NCBI GenBank assembly: GCA_015178975.1
Contig: WHVD01000167.1
Location: forward strand, 108,812-172,811
Direction of reading: 5' to 3'
From: Hysterangium stoloniferum
Lineage: Eukaryota; Basidiomycota; Agaricomycetes; Hysterangiales; Hysterangiaceae
Length of the DNA: 64,000 nt
Shown: piece by piece, positions 1 to 11,506 of the stretch
Numbering within the stretch: the first letter of the stretch is position 1
Layout of the letters: each line of letters begins with the position of its first letter
Notes under the pieces: generated by a model
Told to the model about the DNA's origin: nothing
Database searches by the model: none
The model's input: the letters and a program-made list of their open reading frames with translations, nothing else
Program-made: the position numbers and the translations under genes

Positions 1-831
1 TTGCAATGCAATGCTTTGTAGTTTGATCCTTCGTATTTTGTCCCAATCATAGAAGGTGACCCCGTCTTTTCCTTTCCTACTTTTCTGTCCCACACTCTGA
101 ACGCATGGCATGCCCCCATCACTGCAATCCGTTTCTGCGAAATCCATCCATTTATGACCCGAAGGGGGAGCGATGGTTGAAGGATTGTTGTGTCCTTCCA
201 TTCTCCTCCATTCCTGCTGTGTCCACTTTGAAGGGACATTATCCCTAGCCCCCATCCTCCGCTGTCCTTCTAAGTACTCCTCTCTCCTCTTCCATTTAAG
301 CGTTTTCAATTCCTCCTGGACCTGTGCAGAGAAAGCCTCGGACTGCCGTTTCTTTTTGATCTCCTCTTCGGTAGAAGGGAAAATACTACAAGAAGGTGGT
401 GGGGTTTCACTCCATGTTCCCGAGGGATCCCCCCAAGTATTAGAGGACCAGGGCATAGCTTTTGAAATGGAGTCTGTCTGCGTAGGGTACGTGGACGATG
501 AGGTTTCCTCCACATGCTCGACAGTTTCTGTTCGAGGTGGTGGGGAAGGAAGAACTGTTGTTTGAGGTCGAGGTATTCTTTTAAAGTTGGGAAATTGGGG
601 TCTGGGGAGAGGAGCGTATGGAGTAAAAGCAGTTCCGTTCCCCGAGTTGGTGGGTGTTCCCGCCGTGTCATCCTGCGCAGTGGAGGGTATTGACAAAGGC
701 GTTCTAGAATTACCCGTGGAGTGCTCAACTTGTTCAGTATGAGACGGTGTGGTAGAAGTATTAATAGGTTGGGGTCACGGTATTCTTTTGAAGTTGGGGA
801 ACTTGGGTTTGGGTTGTTGCTCCTGTGACAT
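1..831 (-). pseudogene. G1 third ORF (ORF3), copy 1, partial
   Basis: This ORF follows the chromodomain in the position where some retroelements carry env. It starts at ATG 831-829, is closed by a TGA at 777-775, and otherwise reads on to the window edge. The predicted product has the motif FPNFKRIP twice near its N-terminus, a Pro/Ser/Thr-rich stretch, a charged probably helical segment (EEEIKKKRQSE onward) and a block rich in D, W and K (HKWMDFAETD ... FYDWDKI). No signal peptide or membrane segment is apparent, so an envelope role is not supported. The same protein is recognisable in G1 copies 2 and 3. I do not recognise the family; function unknown. Confidence 0.6.
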
Positions 832-1025
832 AGTGTACTGATTTGAGAGGCTGACGTGGAGGGAAGAGATAGGGGGAAGAAAATTTTCTTTAGCGGATTT
901 ACGTATTTTATATTAATTTCAAGCCCCGCTTGGTTATTGAGGTGAAAGGCTGAGGGGGATGAAAGTGGGGGGTAGAGTTAGAAGTAAATAAACAGTGTTG
1001 TCGTCGTAAGAATGTGAAATGATCA

Positions 1026-4000
1026 TTAGATTCGATAAATAGTCTTGTAAGCTCTAAGAAGAGCGGGAGCGTTACAAAGGTCATTGCTGTTTAACCAGCT
1101 GTCCTCCTCCGGTCCATATCCCTTCCATTGAACTTGGAAAAGGAGTCGATTTCAATGCTTTTTGTGCCCTACTATAGCTTCTACTTCGTACTCCTCATCG
1201 TTACGATTGAGTTCTCAAGGATTCTCGAGTAGCTCCCTGGATCCGAATTCCTTAGGGGAGAGATGGTACTTTTTAAGATGGTCTCGATTAATCACTGGGT
1301 GTAATTGATATTCCGAGGGAATGCGGAGTCGAAAGACTTGAGGATTGATCTTCTCCAAGACTTCGAATGGCCCTATCCGTCTTTGTATAAGTTTCCTTCC
1401 GGGTCCCTTGGCTTCGACGAGCTTGAGAGAATGGAGATTGATCAGAACATAATCTCCCTCTGAGATATCTTCCACCAATCTCCATCTCTTATTGTAGCTG
1501 CGAGCTTGTGTTTCTTGTGCTCGCGCAATCGAATCCCATCCACTTGTCGATGGTTTTCCAATTCTAAGATCCATTGGTCGGCTACAGGGCTATCCAATAA
1601 TTCTCTGGGAACCACGTGGTCGTCCCCTCCTAGACAGCGAGACATTCCTCTCAGTAAGTAGCCCATCAGCAAAAAGGCTGGCGCATAGCTTGTTGAGCTT
1701 TGAACCATCAAATTGTAGGTATGAGCCACTACTTGAGTCCATTTAGACCATTCCTCCTTCAAAGAAGCGCAGTACGCTCTGAGCATTTGCTCCACGATAG
1801 CATTGGCATTCTCCATTTGACCGTCGGTTTGAGGATGGTGGGATGAGGATACTGCAAGGGCAATTCTGTATACCTTGCAGACCTCTCTTTAGAACCTACA
1901 GGTCCACCTCTTGTCTTGATCAAGATTATCCTTGAAGGTAGACCGAAAGGAGCGGCCACTTTATTCACGAAGATTCGCACGAATCCCTCTGCAGATAGAT
2001 CTGAAGTTGTGGGTTCACAAATTAAGAAATGCGTGAGTTTATCCACGGCGACAAAGATGGCTGAATAAGCACTCTCTGTAGAAGGAGGCAATCCAGCAAT
2101 CAGGTCCATCGAGACAACCTCAAACGGCCTTAGGGGTACATCTGCGGGTCAAAGAGCTTCTTGTCGAGCAGAATGATTGACCTTAGTTTTCTGGCATATG
2201 TCGCAGCTGTGAGCGTATGCCATGCAGTCGTGCAACATCCTCGGCCAGAAGAAACGGTCTTTCATCAGCTTAAAGAGTCTGTGGCCACCTGCATGAGCTC
2301 CTTCGAAGGGGTTATCATGTATTAGCTTGAGTATGGTTGATGTCATGCTGCTAGGAACACAGATTCGACTTTTCCAGTCCGAATCTCAAAAGAACAATAG
2401 CTTATTCTTGCCGATGAAATAATGCGAAGGAGTAGCTACCATGTTTGGAGAAATGGGATCGGCAGTGTAATGATTTCTGAAGGCAGGATCTTTCTGGTAT
2501 CCATTGTGAAGTTCCTTAGCGTAATTTTCATCGATCTCTATAAGCAATTGTGGATTCGAGAGAGTAAAATTTGCCTCATCGGTTTTGTCATTTCCAGGGA
2601 GGTTGTGCAAGTCCCATTTCATTTGGGGGACCTCTTCCATGGTTCCGACTGTTTCAACTAACTCGTTATGAGTGAGAAAGACGGCCTTTTCCGCTGGTTT
2701 GTTCTCCCATAACGTCTTGTTGTCATTCCGGTTGTAAGAATCCGCTACAATTGGTAAGAGGTCGTCTCTTGCGGGGCTAGCACAGTCAGGTACTCGAGGA
2801 AGTCTAGACAGTGGGTCAACATTGCTGTGTATCCATCCCACTCTATGTAGGATTTCCAGACTGGGGTATGCAGCGTATACTGCCCCCCATGCGGCCAGTT
2901 GATGATTAGTATTCTTGTAAGATCTGGCCCATTGTAATGCCACATGGTCAGTGATCAAAAGAATATGTTCTCCCTCGATAAAGGGCTGGAAATGGACTAA
3001 TCCTTCTTTAGCAGCTAACACTTCTTGCTCTGTGGCTGAATAGTTACATTCTGCTTTCTTGAGTGTACAGCTCCAATAGGCCATAACACGTTTGACCATG
3101 ACACTGGTGTCGTCAAAATCTGCGGCCCAGGAATCCATCCAGGTGAATTCTGGCTCCTTGGTTTTATAATGAGTAACAAAAATGGGCACGTCTCGTGATT
3201 GATCGAAGGCTGCTCTTGCTTGGGCATAAATTTTCGTATCTTTTAGGTCCTTAAGTGTCATTTTCTGTATTTGTTGGAGACAACATCCTAGCGCGAAGTC
3301 CGAAGTGTCTGTGTATAACCGATAAGGCATACCACTCACGGGGTGTCCGAGTACTGGAGCTGAGCTCAACGCAACCTTGATGTCTTCAAAAGCTCAGGTG
3401 TGTTCAGAATCCCAATTCCAACGAACTCCTTTCTTTAAGAGGTTGAAGAGTGGAGCAACCATCCAGGAGTAACATGGTATGTAAGCAGAGAAGTACAGAA
3501 CCATCCCTAGAAAACATTGAAGATCTGCTATCTTAGAAGGCATAGCTAATTCTAATATAGCGGCGACCTTTTCTTGATGGGTCGAAAAGCCAAGTCTAGA
3601 CACCTTATGTCCTAGTAGTATAATTGAATTATACCCCACGTAGCACTTTTTGGGCGAGAGAGTGATTCCCGCTGCAATTATAGCTTGTAGAACCTGGTCT
3701 AAATGCTCTAGATGATCGTCCCATGTCTTAGAAAAGATCACGATGTCGTCAATATAAACTAGGCAGAATATCCATAAGTAAGGTGCAAGTACCCTTTGGA
3801 ATATAGAAGGTCCATTATGAAGTCCAAAGGGCATTCTCCTGAATTGCCACAGTCCTCGATGGGATCTGAAGGTGGTCTTCGGCTTGTCTTCCTCTAACAT
3901 TTCAAGTTGGGTAAAACCGGCTAGTGCATTGAAGGAAGATAAGATGTTGGATCCCGAGAGCGCTTGCATGATTTCCGACTGGCGTGGCAGTGGAAATTCG

Positions 4001-5412
4001 TTGGGAACTGTTAGACTGTTCAACTTTCTATAGTCAATCACTACTCGTGGTTTCCCGTTGTGATAGACGACAAAGGCTGGCGCCCCCCAAGGACTCTTGG
4101 ACGGTTCAATTACCCCCTGTTGGAACCAAGTATCCATTTGTTCATTGATGACTTTCCTATTAGCTGGGGAGGTTGGAAACATTGACATTGAAATAGGTTG
4201 CGCACCCTCTTTCAACGGGACCTTGACCTTGACATCTACTTGTCCTAAACGCCCGTCTACTCCAAAGGCTAGGATGTTCTTAGTTAATACCGACTCCAAG
4301 CGGGAGGAGACGTCGGTAGGGATGTCAGGTCCTAAGTTAACCAGCTTATGCAGATCTTCCACACAAAATGTTTCTGTGGTGGCAACCTCTGACGTTTTAG
4401 GGCCTACTGGGTCGAAATCGTCTGCAAGTTCCCATTCTGGGGGCAGTCTGGAAGATTGAGGATTAAGGACATGCTCCTCTTCTATTCTTGATAGACTTTT
4501 GACGAGCTGGGCAATCTTGGTTGCTGTTGACTGCATCAATGCCTTCTCAGTTGAAGATCTAGGCGTCTGGGCCCATTTGTTTGTGTCGTGAATTAATCCA
4601 ACGGTTTCCCCTCGTCTAATGATTCTTGGCATCAGAGAGGGATTAGCAAGAGGTATCGTGGCACGTTCCCTAGAGATGGCAGTGGTGGGAGCAGCTAGTA
4701 TACTCCCATTGTCGTTCTGCAGGGTGACTCCCTCAACTATCCATTGGTCACCAATAAGATCTCCCACAAAGATTGGTACTAATCGAGCCGATTCTGGTTC
4801 TATAGTACAATCCTGCAGGACCCGTGTGACTCTTTCAGTACGCACTCCTTTGTCTGGTTTGGAAGTCAATTCAGGTGAGTCATTGGCTAGTTCCTCAAGG
4901 GGGATCTTGCTAATCGAGAAGGCTAAAGGCTGCAGCTCCTTGGAAGAACTGGCTGGGATAGATCCCGCTCTCCCTGGCAAAATCAATCTAGAGCCCAGCG
5001 GTTGGTCTCGCAGTGTCCCGATCTCATAGTTCACGTGAAAGTCTTCTCCAAGAAGAATCGGGATGGTCATACCTCGGACAATGTACGTTTTGGTGGTAAA
5101 TTTAAGGAGCATACTGGTGTCGTCCTCGAGATAAATGGGGACGTTGACGTATCCTAATACTTTGGCATTACCGGTAAGTTGTACGAGGCGCAGCTTGAGT
5201 CCTTCCTTGAGCTTGGGGCAGTCCTCTAGTTCCTTATAGAAGTCCTCCAAAATTAAGGAGAGGTCAGCCCCAGCATCCAGCCTGATTTTGATAGGATTTG
5301 AGGTTTCTGAGTTCCCTACACGTCCATAGACGTGTAATGCTGAAATCCCAATATTGGAATATCCACCCAGAGGGTCCCTTCTGTGATAGATAATAGTCAA
5401 ATCCTCCTTCAT
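1026..5412 (-). pseudogene. pol: G1 copy 1 pol: protease, RT, RNase H, integrase, chromodomain
   Basis: The aspartic protease is at the start (LDAGADLSLI, about residue 47). The reverse transcriptase carries FCLVYIDDIVIFSK near 3770. RNase H follows (TDTSDFALGCCLQQ near 3300). The integrase zinc finger is at 2346-2149 (H..H, then CDICQKTK) and the integrase core at 2109-1442. The C-terminus is a chromodomain (EYEVEAIVGH, then FQVQWKGYGPEED) ending at TAA 1028-1026. TGA stops at 3396-3394, 2388-2386 and 2151-2149 replace arginine codons of the sister copies, and the integrase core is frameshifted. Chromodomains of such elements usually direct insertion to heterochromatin, which fits the nesting here. 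Confidence 0.92.
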
Positions 5413-8400
5413 AAGCCGACTGGATCAATGGTATTGAACTCCAGGTCTTTTGCTTTCTTTTCTTGTAGCCAGTTTGACGTTCCTCCTGATTGTTACAACC
5501 GTGTCGCAACCCTATCGGTCCTGAGGTTATCACCACTTGTCAACGTTTCAAGTCACCATCTCGGAAACCATCGGCCCCGAAGCTGACAAATGTTTTTGTG
5601 AAGATCAAACTCCGTTTACACCCACGTCAAAATAACTCGTATTGTCTGGTCAAACTTTGATACGTCCCCTTTATTATGTTGATCCGTTCAATCTTATGCT
5701 TCGCATATGTCTATCTATATTTGTAGTCCTTGAACTATTTCTTTTTATGGTAATCCCGCTCTCGGTTATCATCGGCCTCCGAACTAATCATAAACTTCCC
5801 GTTCCTAGTCAAGCTTATTGCTAATACCATGTTCCGCCCTTCTCCCCATTAGTATTTTCCAGACGCCTGTTACTTGTATATGAACCCGCTGTAGTTGTAG
5901 TCACTAGGCAATTAGAATATCGACTCAGAATACCCTCATACGCCTGTATCAGTCTCATACTAAGAATCCCCCCATCCGCCTTCGCGTGCGCTCGCCCACT
6001 CCCAGCCCCAACCCCCTAGCCTGATGCTCGACTTGTCCTTCGATTCCAATCGGTATCACGCCGAAAGGTACTCATTAGGATTAGTCTTCGCCCGCCCGAA
6101 ATTTAAGGACACCCTACGGATATTTGCGAGGGCGCAGCACATAAGCTGAAGCCAAGTCCTTCCGATCGGTCCCTGTCGGCCACCGACATTAGTCAGTTTT
6201 CAGTTCTTAACACTGATGCATCTACCGTTAGGTACCTTGGGAGTAGCGTTCGAAATAGAGTCGTCCACTTCAGAGTCTGACTCATCGCAAGGAATTAAGT
6301 TGGGTAATTGTCCTGGGTCGAAGGGGAAGCTCTCCTCCGATCCCTCTGACTCAGAGGGGTCTTCTATAATGTAGGTCTGACTTATTTCCTTAGATTGGTT
6401 CACAAATGCTTCCTCGTCGACGATTTCCTCAATGGTGGGAGGTTCAGGTCACGATAAAACTCTTGTCTCAGTCAACCTTTCCGGTTCTGACGATGAGCAT
6501 CTAGCCAGTCTCCTTTCTCGAGAAAATCACGGTCTGATATAGAAACATAGACTTGCGATGCCTTGTTCTCATTTGAAGATGCATTCACGTCTGAAACGAT
6601 GTCGTCCTCTGACTGAGGAAGGTAGACAGAAATGAAAATCGATTCCTCATCAATGTTATGTACTTGTCCCTGTATGCTTAATCCATAAACCGTTTCATAA
6701 GCCCTTTGATCCTCCGCCTCCTCCATTGGGTTCTGCGTGGAGCATTTGTTAATAGAGACATAGTGCGACATCCTGCCCACGTGAGGGCAGTCGATCTTAA
6801 AATGCTCTAAACTCCCGCAAATCCAACACTCCTTCGGGGGTTTGGCGATGCTTTTCTTGTCACTTTGTTCGAAAAAGAACTTGCCGTGTTTCTTACCCTG
6901 TTTCACGTTCGATCTCCTAGGGACAGTTTTATCCTCAAGTTCGCCGAGGAGGACATGGCCTCGATTAGTGGGGTCGATTCCTCCAGAGTGTTCTTCCTCA
7001 TGCCAGGGATCCAACTCATCTTGCTCGGCGATCATGACTCTGGGTTTCTGAAACTGATAACGCTCTCGATGTGTTTGAACCCAAGCATTAATCAGAGCCT
7101 CTTGTAAATTGTTCGCATAAGTCTGCAGGCTCATGATGTCGTCGATAGGTTGTCCCTGTAGAAGGTAAAGCCATTCCATGGGCAGTGTCAAGATGAGTCT
7201 GCATGTTTCATCCTTTCGGTTTTGGTGGAACCCATACAAGAATCGATAGAGCTTGACCCTCCGCTGAATGTAATAAACGGGTGTCTCATGATTGTGATCG
7301 GCGTGTCGAAATTTCATGGCTTCCCATTCTAGAGCTAAGGATTCGCACCAATGAGTTCCAAGTAATCCTTCTATGATGCCCCAAAGAAATGATCCGTGAG
7401 ATCGACTGAATTCAGTGCGATGTTCACGGTCTAGGGTGCTCCACCAGATCTTGGCATCGCCGGTGAGTCATCTTGGCAGAGCAACTCCCAACAATGTGCT
7501 CATGGAGTCTGAGATCTCCGAGAGACTCATAATATCCATGATGTAGTCCAACACCTTGGGTTGAGTCCCATTGTATTCAGGAAGGTTGGACCATTTTATC
7601 TTGATGTTGTTGGTGTTAAGAGCGATCCTTTTATCCTTAGGTAAGTCATCGATAGGCGCGCTGGCTCGAGGCTGCATCAGAGTTTGAAAGGGAGAGTTAG
7701 GTACTCTACCGTGATGCCCCCCACATCCCAAATTCCCTCCATAGCTTGAGGCACTAGAACTCCTGGATGAATTACTAGGGGGTCCTCCTGATGGCAGAAA
7801 GGGGTTCGAGGAGATTGGCAGGGAATGGCGGGGATCGACTGGATTCAGCGATCCTCAACCAGCAACTTGACCAGCTATACCCTCAGTGAATGCAGTAGAG
7901 AAAGACGGTCGACCTCTGTTGGCGACTGATCAATTACTAGTCACAGTTTGCTCATTACTGACGTTAGAATTACCCGGAATTCATTCGAACATGACGCGAG
8001 AGCGGTGAATTCCCTGGTGGGGGGTAGGGCTAGGTTCCGTCGTGATTTCTCTCTCGATTTCGACCGTATTCAAAGGTCGACGAGGCTGAGGTTGATAGAG
8101 GGGAGTGCAGATTTCCATTCCCTTTTCCTGAAGATGGTCTGCAACTTGCATCCTCATATCCAATGGGAAGTCTTGCAAAATAATGGGATGATTGAGTGAA
8201 TGAAGGAAACGAGTGTCAGGAGACCCATTCAGGGTACAAACAAATGAACTAGTTGTGGAAATGGGCAAATTGTGTACCTGGATGGAATCACCATAAGGGT
8301 AAAGCACTTCCAAAACCATCTTATCAAGTCTCCTCTGATTTCGCCTTAACCGACCACTTAGAGTAAAATACGCAAATGAAGAATTCCAAGTGATCCCATT

Positions 8401-9144
8401 AAGAGACTCCTCCAACATCTGGATGTATATATACTGGTAGTCAACCTTGGGGATGATGTGATCCCCACCGAGTAGGATGTGAAGGATTTGCAACGCATCA
8501 TCGTGTGTGCGGAGCACTTCGAGAAATAAAGAGAACACTTCTTGTTTAAGAATCATTCTTCCTCCTTCCATAACAGAAGTAACCTCACTCGACCATTCAG
8601 GAATTGAGTGGGTCAGATCCTCAAGGGTTCCAGGTCACGTGAATAGATCCTGCACCGATAAAATGGCCTGATAACGACCTAACCAGACTGCTACAGTCAC
8701 CGGTAAAAGAGGGTAATCCGTATTGTACTCCTCCATGAAGGGAGTAACCTGATCCACAGGGATTCGATCGGTGTAGTACGCATCCCATTGTAGGTCGACG
8801 GGCTGAGTGTAAACTATATGACCCCCAAAGAATTGCTTAAGGATGACCTGCCTAGGTGGGAACGAGAGAACGGGTTCAGGAGCATGGGTAGTCTCGACAT
8901 TAGCTCCAGGAATGTTCAACTGCTCAGTTGACGGATGTTCCTCACGTGGACTTGGGGGGGCATCTTTTGACGGTCCAGCTGCTGCTCCGGGGGAACTTCC
9001 AGGAGGAACTGGTTTTTGAAAAGTCAATGAAGACTTCCTCATGGTGACGTTACGGGGTGGTTCCAGACTTGCAGGTTTTTGACGAGGTTTTGAACTACTC
9101 GGGGTCATCGAAGATCTTGGCGTTTGGTTCTTGCCAGTGGTCAT
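5413..9144 (-). pseudogene. gag: G1 copy 1 gag, interrupted by an S solo LTR
   Basis: Gag starts at ATG 9144 and keeps one frame down to 6472. It is closed only by TGA codons, at 8637-8635, 7983-7981, 7932-7930, 7857-7855, 7470-7468 and 6474-6472. The N-terminus is Ser/Pro-rich. The centre (about 7320-7150) carries the HNHETPVYYIQRRVKLYRF capsid-like helix region. A CCHC zinc knuckle (CWICGSLEHFKIDC, C-X2-C-X4-H-X4-C) lies near 6800. Downstream is an acidic spacer (6403-6213), interrupted at 6212 by the S LTR and resumed at 5490. The 169-residue first segment aligns end to end with that of copy 2 (37361-37870). Confidence 0.9.
5491..6212. mobile_element. S-family solo LTR (TSD CTGAT)
   Basis: A 722-bp unit begins TGTTACAACC and ends TTCTTAACA. 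It is flanked by the perfect 5-bp duplicate CTGAT (5486-5490 and 6213-6217). It interrupts the gag-protease junction of G1 copy 1. Nearly the same sequence recurs at 42836-43555 and 54482-58410, each with its own 5-bp duplicate, so this is an LTR left by LTR-LTR recombination. The internal part of the parent element is not in the window. Confidence 0.93.
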
Positions 9145-9203
9145 TTACGTGCTTAGAAGCTAGTAGGCGTAAAGTATCATTTTTTCTTCATAGGGAAAGA
9201 GCG

Positions 9204-9222
9204 GTCTAGCTCAGATCACCAC
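9204..9222 (-). other. Probable tRNA primer-binding site of G1 copy 1
   Basis: Immediately inside the 5' LTR, one base after its end, the minus strand reads TGGTGATCTGAGC. Copy 2 has TGGCAATCCGAGCC at the same place (37285), and the 10851 LTR is followed by TGGTAATCCGGGCC. A conserved TGG start next to the LTR is what a tRNA 3'-CCA primer needs. The priming tRNA was not identified. Confidence 0.55.
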
Positions 9223-9855
9223 TGTGAAGAGTGGTGGAAGTTCTAACCGTTCTATATATGAAGAATATCGACCGTTTAGGTACGACACTAAGATGTATTG
9301 ACTGTCTAAGTCTAATACAGACTGGACACGTATTGACTACTTAGTTCAATACAGTAGAGAGAAGTAGCTATCTAGAGTAAAGTAGAGAGCTAGAACGAAT
9401 AAGTAGAATCGACTGTTAAGTGTGATTCTGGACGACTGCTTGAGTGTAAAGTAGAGTAACTAGAGAGTTGAATAATAGAGTAGTGTGGATGTAGTCCACG
9501 TGGGTTGAGATAAGGATTGAGTTTCGACTGGTACAGTTCGAAACTCTGATTGAGTAGATAGCTAAAGCCTGTCTGTGACGGTCGAGATGATACACCAATC
9601 ACAACTTACAGGACACTAACAGGTGTCTGGGTAAGTTGTGGTTGCAGTGTAAAAGTGTCTGAGTTCTAACTACGGGCGCTAGAATACATAAGTCTGGTGT
9701 GTATGCGCCCACAAGAGTCAATGTACCACATACATAGGTCGTTGAACTAATTATAGATGTATAATAAAATAGAGAGAAAACAGAAATAATAAAGGGAATA
9801 TAGTAAGAGCTCATCCAACTATGTTTCCTGACTGTATTTCACCATACCTCTCACA
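9223..9855 (-). repeat. 5' LTR of G1 copy 1
   Basis: On the minus strand this begins TGTGAGAGG and ends CTCTTCACA (633 bp). It has the short terminal inverted repeat TGTGA/TCACA of the G1 family and leads into gag. The base right of it starts with GATGG, the expected target duplicate, whose partner lies beyond the left window edge. Open frames inside (9390-9814) are LTR sequence and not genes. Confidence 0.88.
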
Positions 9856-9991
9856 GATGGACAGGTAGTCTGAAAGAATTGAGCTTTGACAAAAACCTGA
9901 TCACCAATTTTGAGGTTGGGTGGTGGAATCCAGTTTTTGTCTGCTGAATGCTGATATTGCTCTTGGGCAGACATTATTGCAGTCTGGAGTT
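9856..9991 (-). mobile_element. G2 pol fragment between two opposed G1 LTRs
   Basis: These 136 bp match the minus-strand integrase C-terminal region of the G2 element at about 14810-14950 (ATTGAGCTTTGACA, then GTTGGGTGG, then TGCTCTTGGGCAGAC). This is a scrap of a second G2 copy that served as target for the G1 LTR units on both sides. Confidence 0.8.
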
Positions 9992-11085
9992 TGTGAGGTA
10001 TCAGCTTTATCTCATAATATTCTCTTAATTTTCTGTGAATTATTTAATATTTTCTCGAAATTATTGTATTTTTATTGTGAAATATAAGGCCTAATTCCTT
10101 TTAATTTTGCATAATACATAATAGTATATATGAGCTCATATAATTCTATTATATCTTATTTATTTTATTATAATTTTTAACTAATTATTTATATTTTATT
10201 TACTTAGTTATTGCTTTTCAGCACCCCAAAATACATATGGCCCAGATGGATCCACACTATATTTCAAATATTATTTCTATTTTCTCTCTATTTTATCATA
10301 CACATATATTAGTTCGATGACCTATGTAATCCTATGGCACATAGACTCTTGTGGATGCATATGCACTAGACCTATGTATTTTAGCACCTATAGTTAAAAT
10401 TCAGACACTTTTTACCCTGTAACCATGACTTGCCCAGACACCCACTTAGTGTCCTGCAAGTTGTGATTGGGGTATCATCTCGACCGTCACAGATGGGCTT
10501 CAACTATCAGTGCAATCACCATTTTGAACTATATTAGTCAAAACCCGAACTGTTATCTCAATTCACACAGACTACATCCATACTACTCTGCTTTGTTCAA
10601 CTCTCTTATATTATTTCCTTAATCATTAGAGCAGTCGCTCAGAATCATACTGTAAAGTTGATTCTCTTCCAGTCATCTTAGCTATCTATTTGGTACTTAA
10701 GATAACTAATCCTTCCAGTGTATTGAACTTAGACAGTCAATACACATTTTGATCTGTATTAGACTTAGATAGTCAATACATTGTCATGTCATACCTAAAT
10801 AGTTGATATTCTTCATATATAGAATGGTTAGAACTTCCACGACTCTTCACAGTGGTAATCCGGGCCAGGCCACTCTTTCCCTATGAAGAAAATGTCCATT
10901 AAAAGTAACAGACTCCTTTACACATGATGACTATGGGCAAAGAACAGGCCATGAAACCTTCAGTGGGATCAAGTAGTTCCTTCGCGTGATGAAGACCCAC
11001 TAGTCTTGAACTGCCTGGAAATGTTACAATGAGAAAGCCTTCGCTGACTTCCCAAAAACAAATATCTGTTGGAGGCTCTCCCTGA
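9992..11085 (+). mobile_element. G1-like LTR with truncated gag start, opposite to copy 1
   Basis: From about 10270 to 10851 the plus strand matches the reverse complement of the copy 1 LTR. It ends GACTCTTCACA and is followed by the same primer-site-like TGG and a decayed gag start (ATGACTATGGGCAAAGAACAG near 10929). Gag similarity fades near 11085. The LTR is about 860 bp if it begins at TGTGAGGTATC (9992). It is longer than its relatives because of an A/T-rich stretch of about 230 bp (10015-10250). The rest of the element is missing. Confidence 0.72.
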
Positions 11086-11264
11086 ATTGAAGTTGAACCA
11101 GTGACAGCCAGCTGATTAGGACCACCTTCATGCCAGGAACTAAGGTAGGCGTCACTTTAGTTCAGCACCTTATGTAATCATATTACTAAGCACCAAGAGC
11201 GGCCAAATTTGCGAATCAAATTTTTGAAAAATTTATTATGAAGTCAAAAAATGAATTGGAGTCA

Positions 11265-11506
11265 CTATAATGGTACAGGCATATTAATTTGAGCTTGCCG
11301 TACTTGTGCAAGCATGATTGGAGGTAATGTACAATGGCCATGGTATCTTTTGTTGACCCACACAGTCTCCACTCCTGACAGTCCGAGATCATAACCTGAT
11401 ATGAACCGGGCAGACCTATTTGCATATCTAGCATGGGAAAACAATGAGATCAGATAGTGGGCAGAAGGATAAGAGAAATACCTTCTGATTTGAAGCAAAG
11501 GGATAT
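11265..11506 (-). pseudogene. DDE-transposase relic, C-terminal piece (part 3 of 3)
   Basis: Read on the minus strand, 11506-11482 is the end of one exon. A 54-bp intron follows (11481-11428, GTATTT...GCTAG), and the last exon runs 11427-11265 to a stop. The exons join in phase to give IRRYANRSARFISGY and then VNKRYHGH. This is the C-terminal signature of a large family of fungal DDE transposase-like proteins. The upstream parts lie at 20421-20271 and 22111-21875, so the G2 element (11507-20270) sits inside this gene. Bases 11086-11264 hold nothing recognisable. Confidence 0.7.

Larger units (their letters stand above)
1..9855 (-). mobile_element. G1 copy 1: Ty3/gypsy chromovirus, 3' end beyond the window
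   Basis: A gypsy-type LTR retrotransposon read right to left: 5' LTR (9223-9855), gag (9144 down to about 6213), protease-RT-RNase H-integrase-chromodomain (5412 down to 1026), then a third ORF running off the left edge. The 3' LTR is not in the window, so the full length and left target-site duplicate cannot be seen. An S-family solo LTR (5491-6212) sits between gag and protease. The frame is closed repeatedly by TGA codons, so the copy is dead. Identity rests on collinearity with copy 2 (36645-50959) and on gypsy domain order. It was inserted into a G2 fragment whose remnant begins at 9856. Confidence 0.93.

Noticed and set aside
4097-5029. Plus-strand open frames of 120-136 residues opposite G1 pol
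   Set aside because: They are antisense shadows of the conserved protease-RT frame on the minus strand.
9390-9814. Tyr/Ser-rich minus-strand open frames
   Set aside because: They lie wholly inside the G1 5' LTR and are not shared as proteins between LTR copies.
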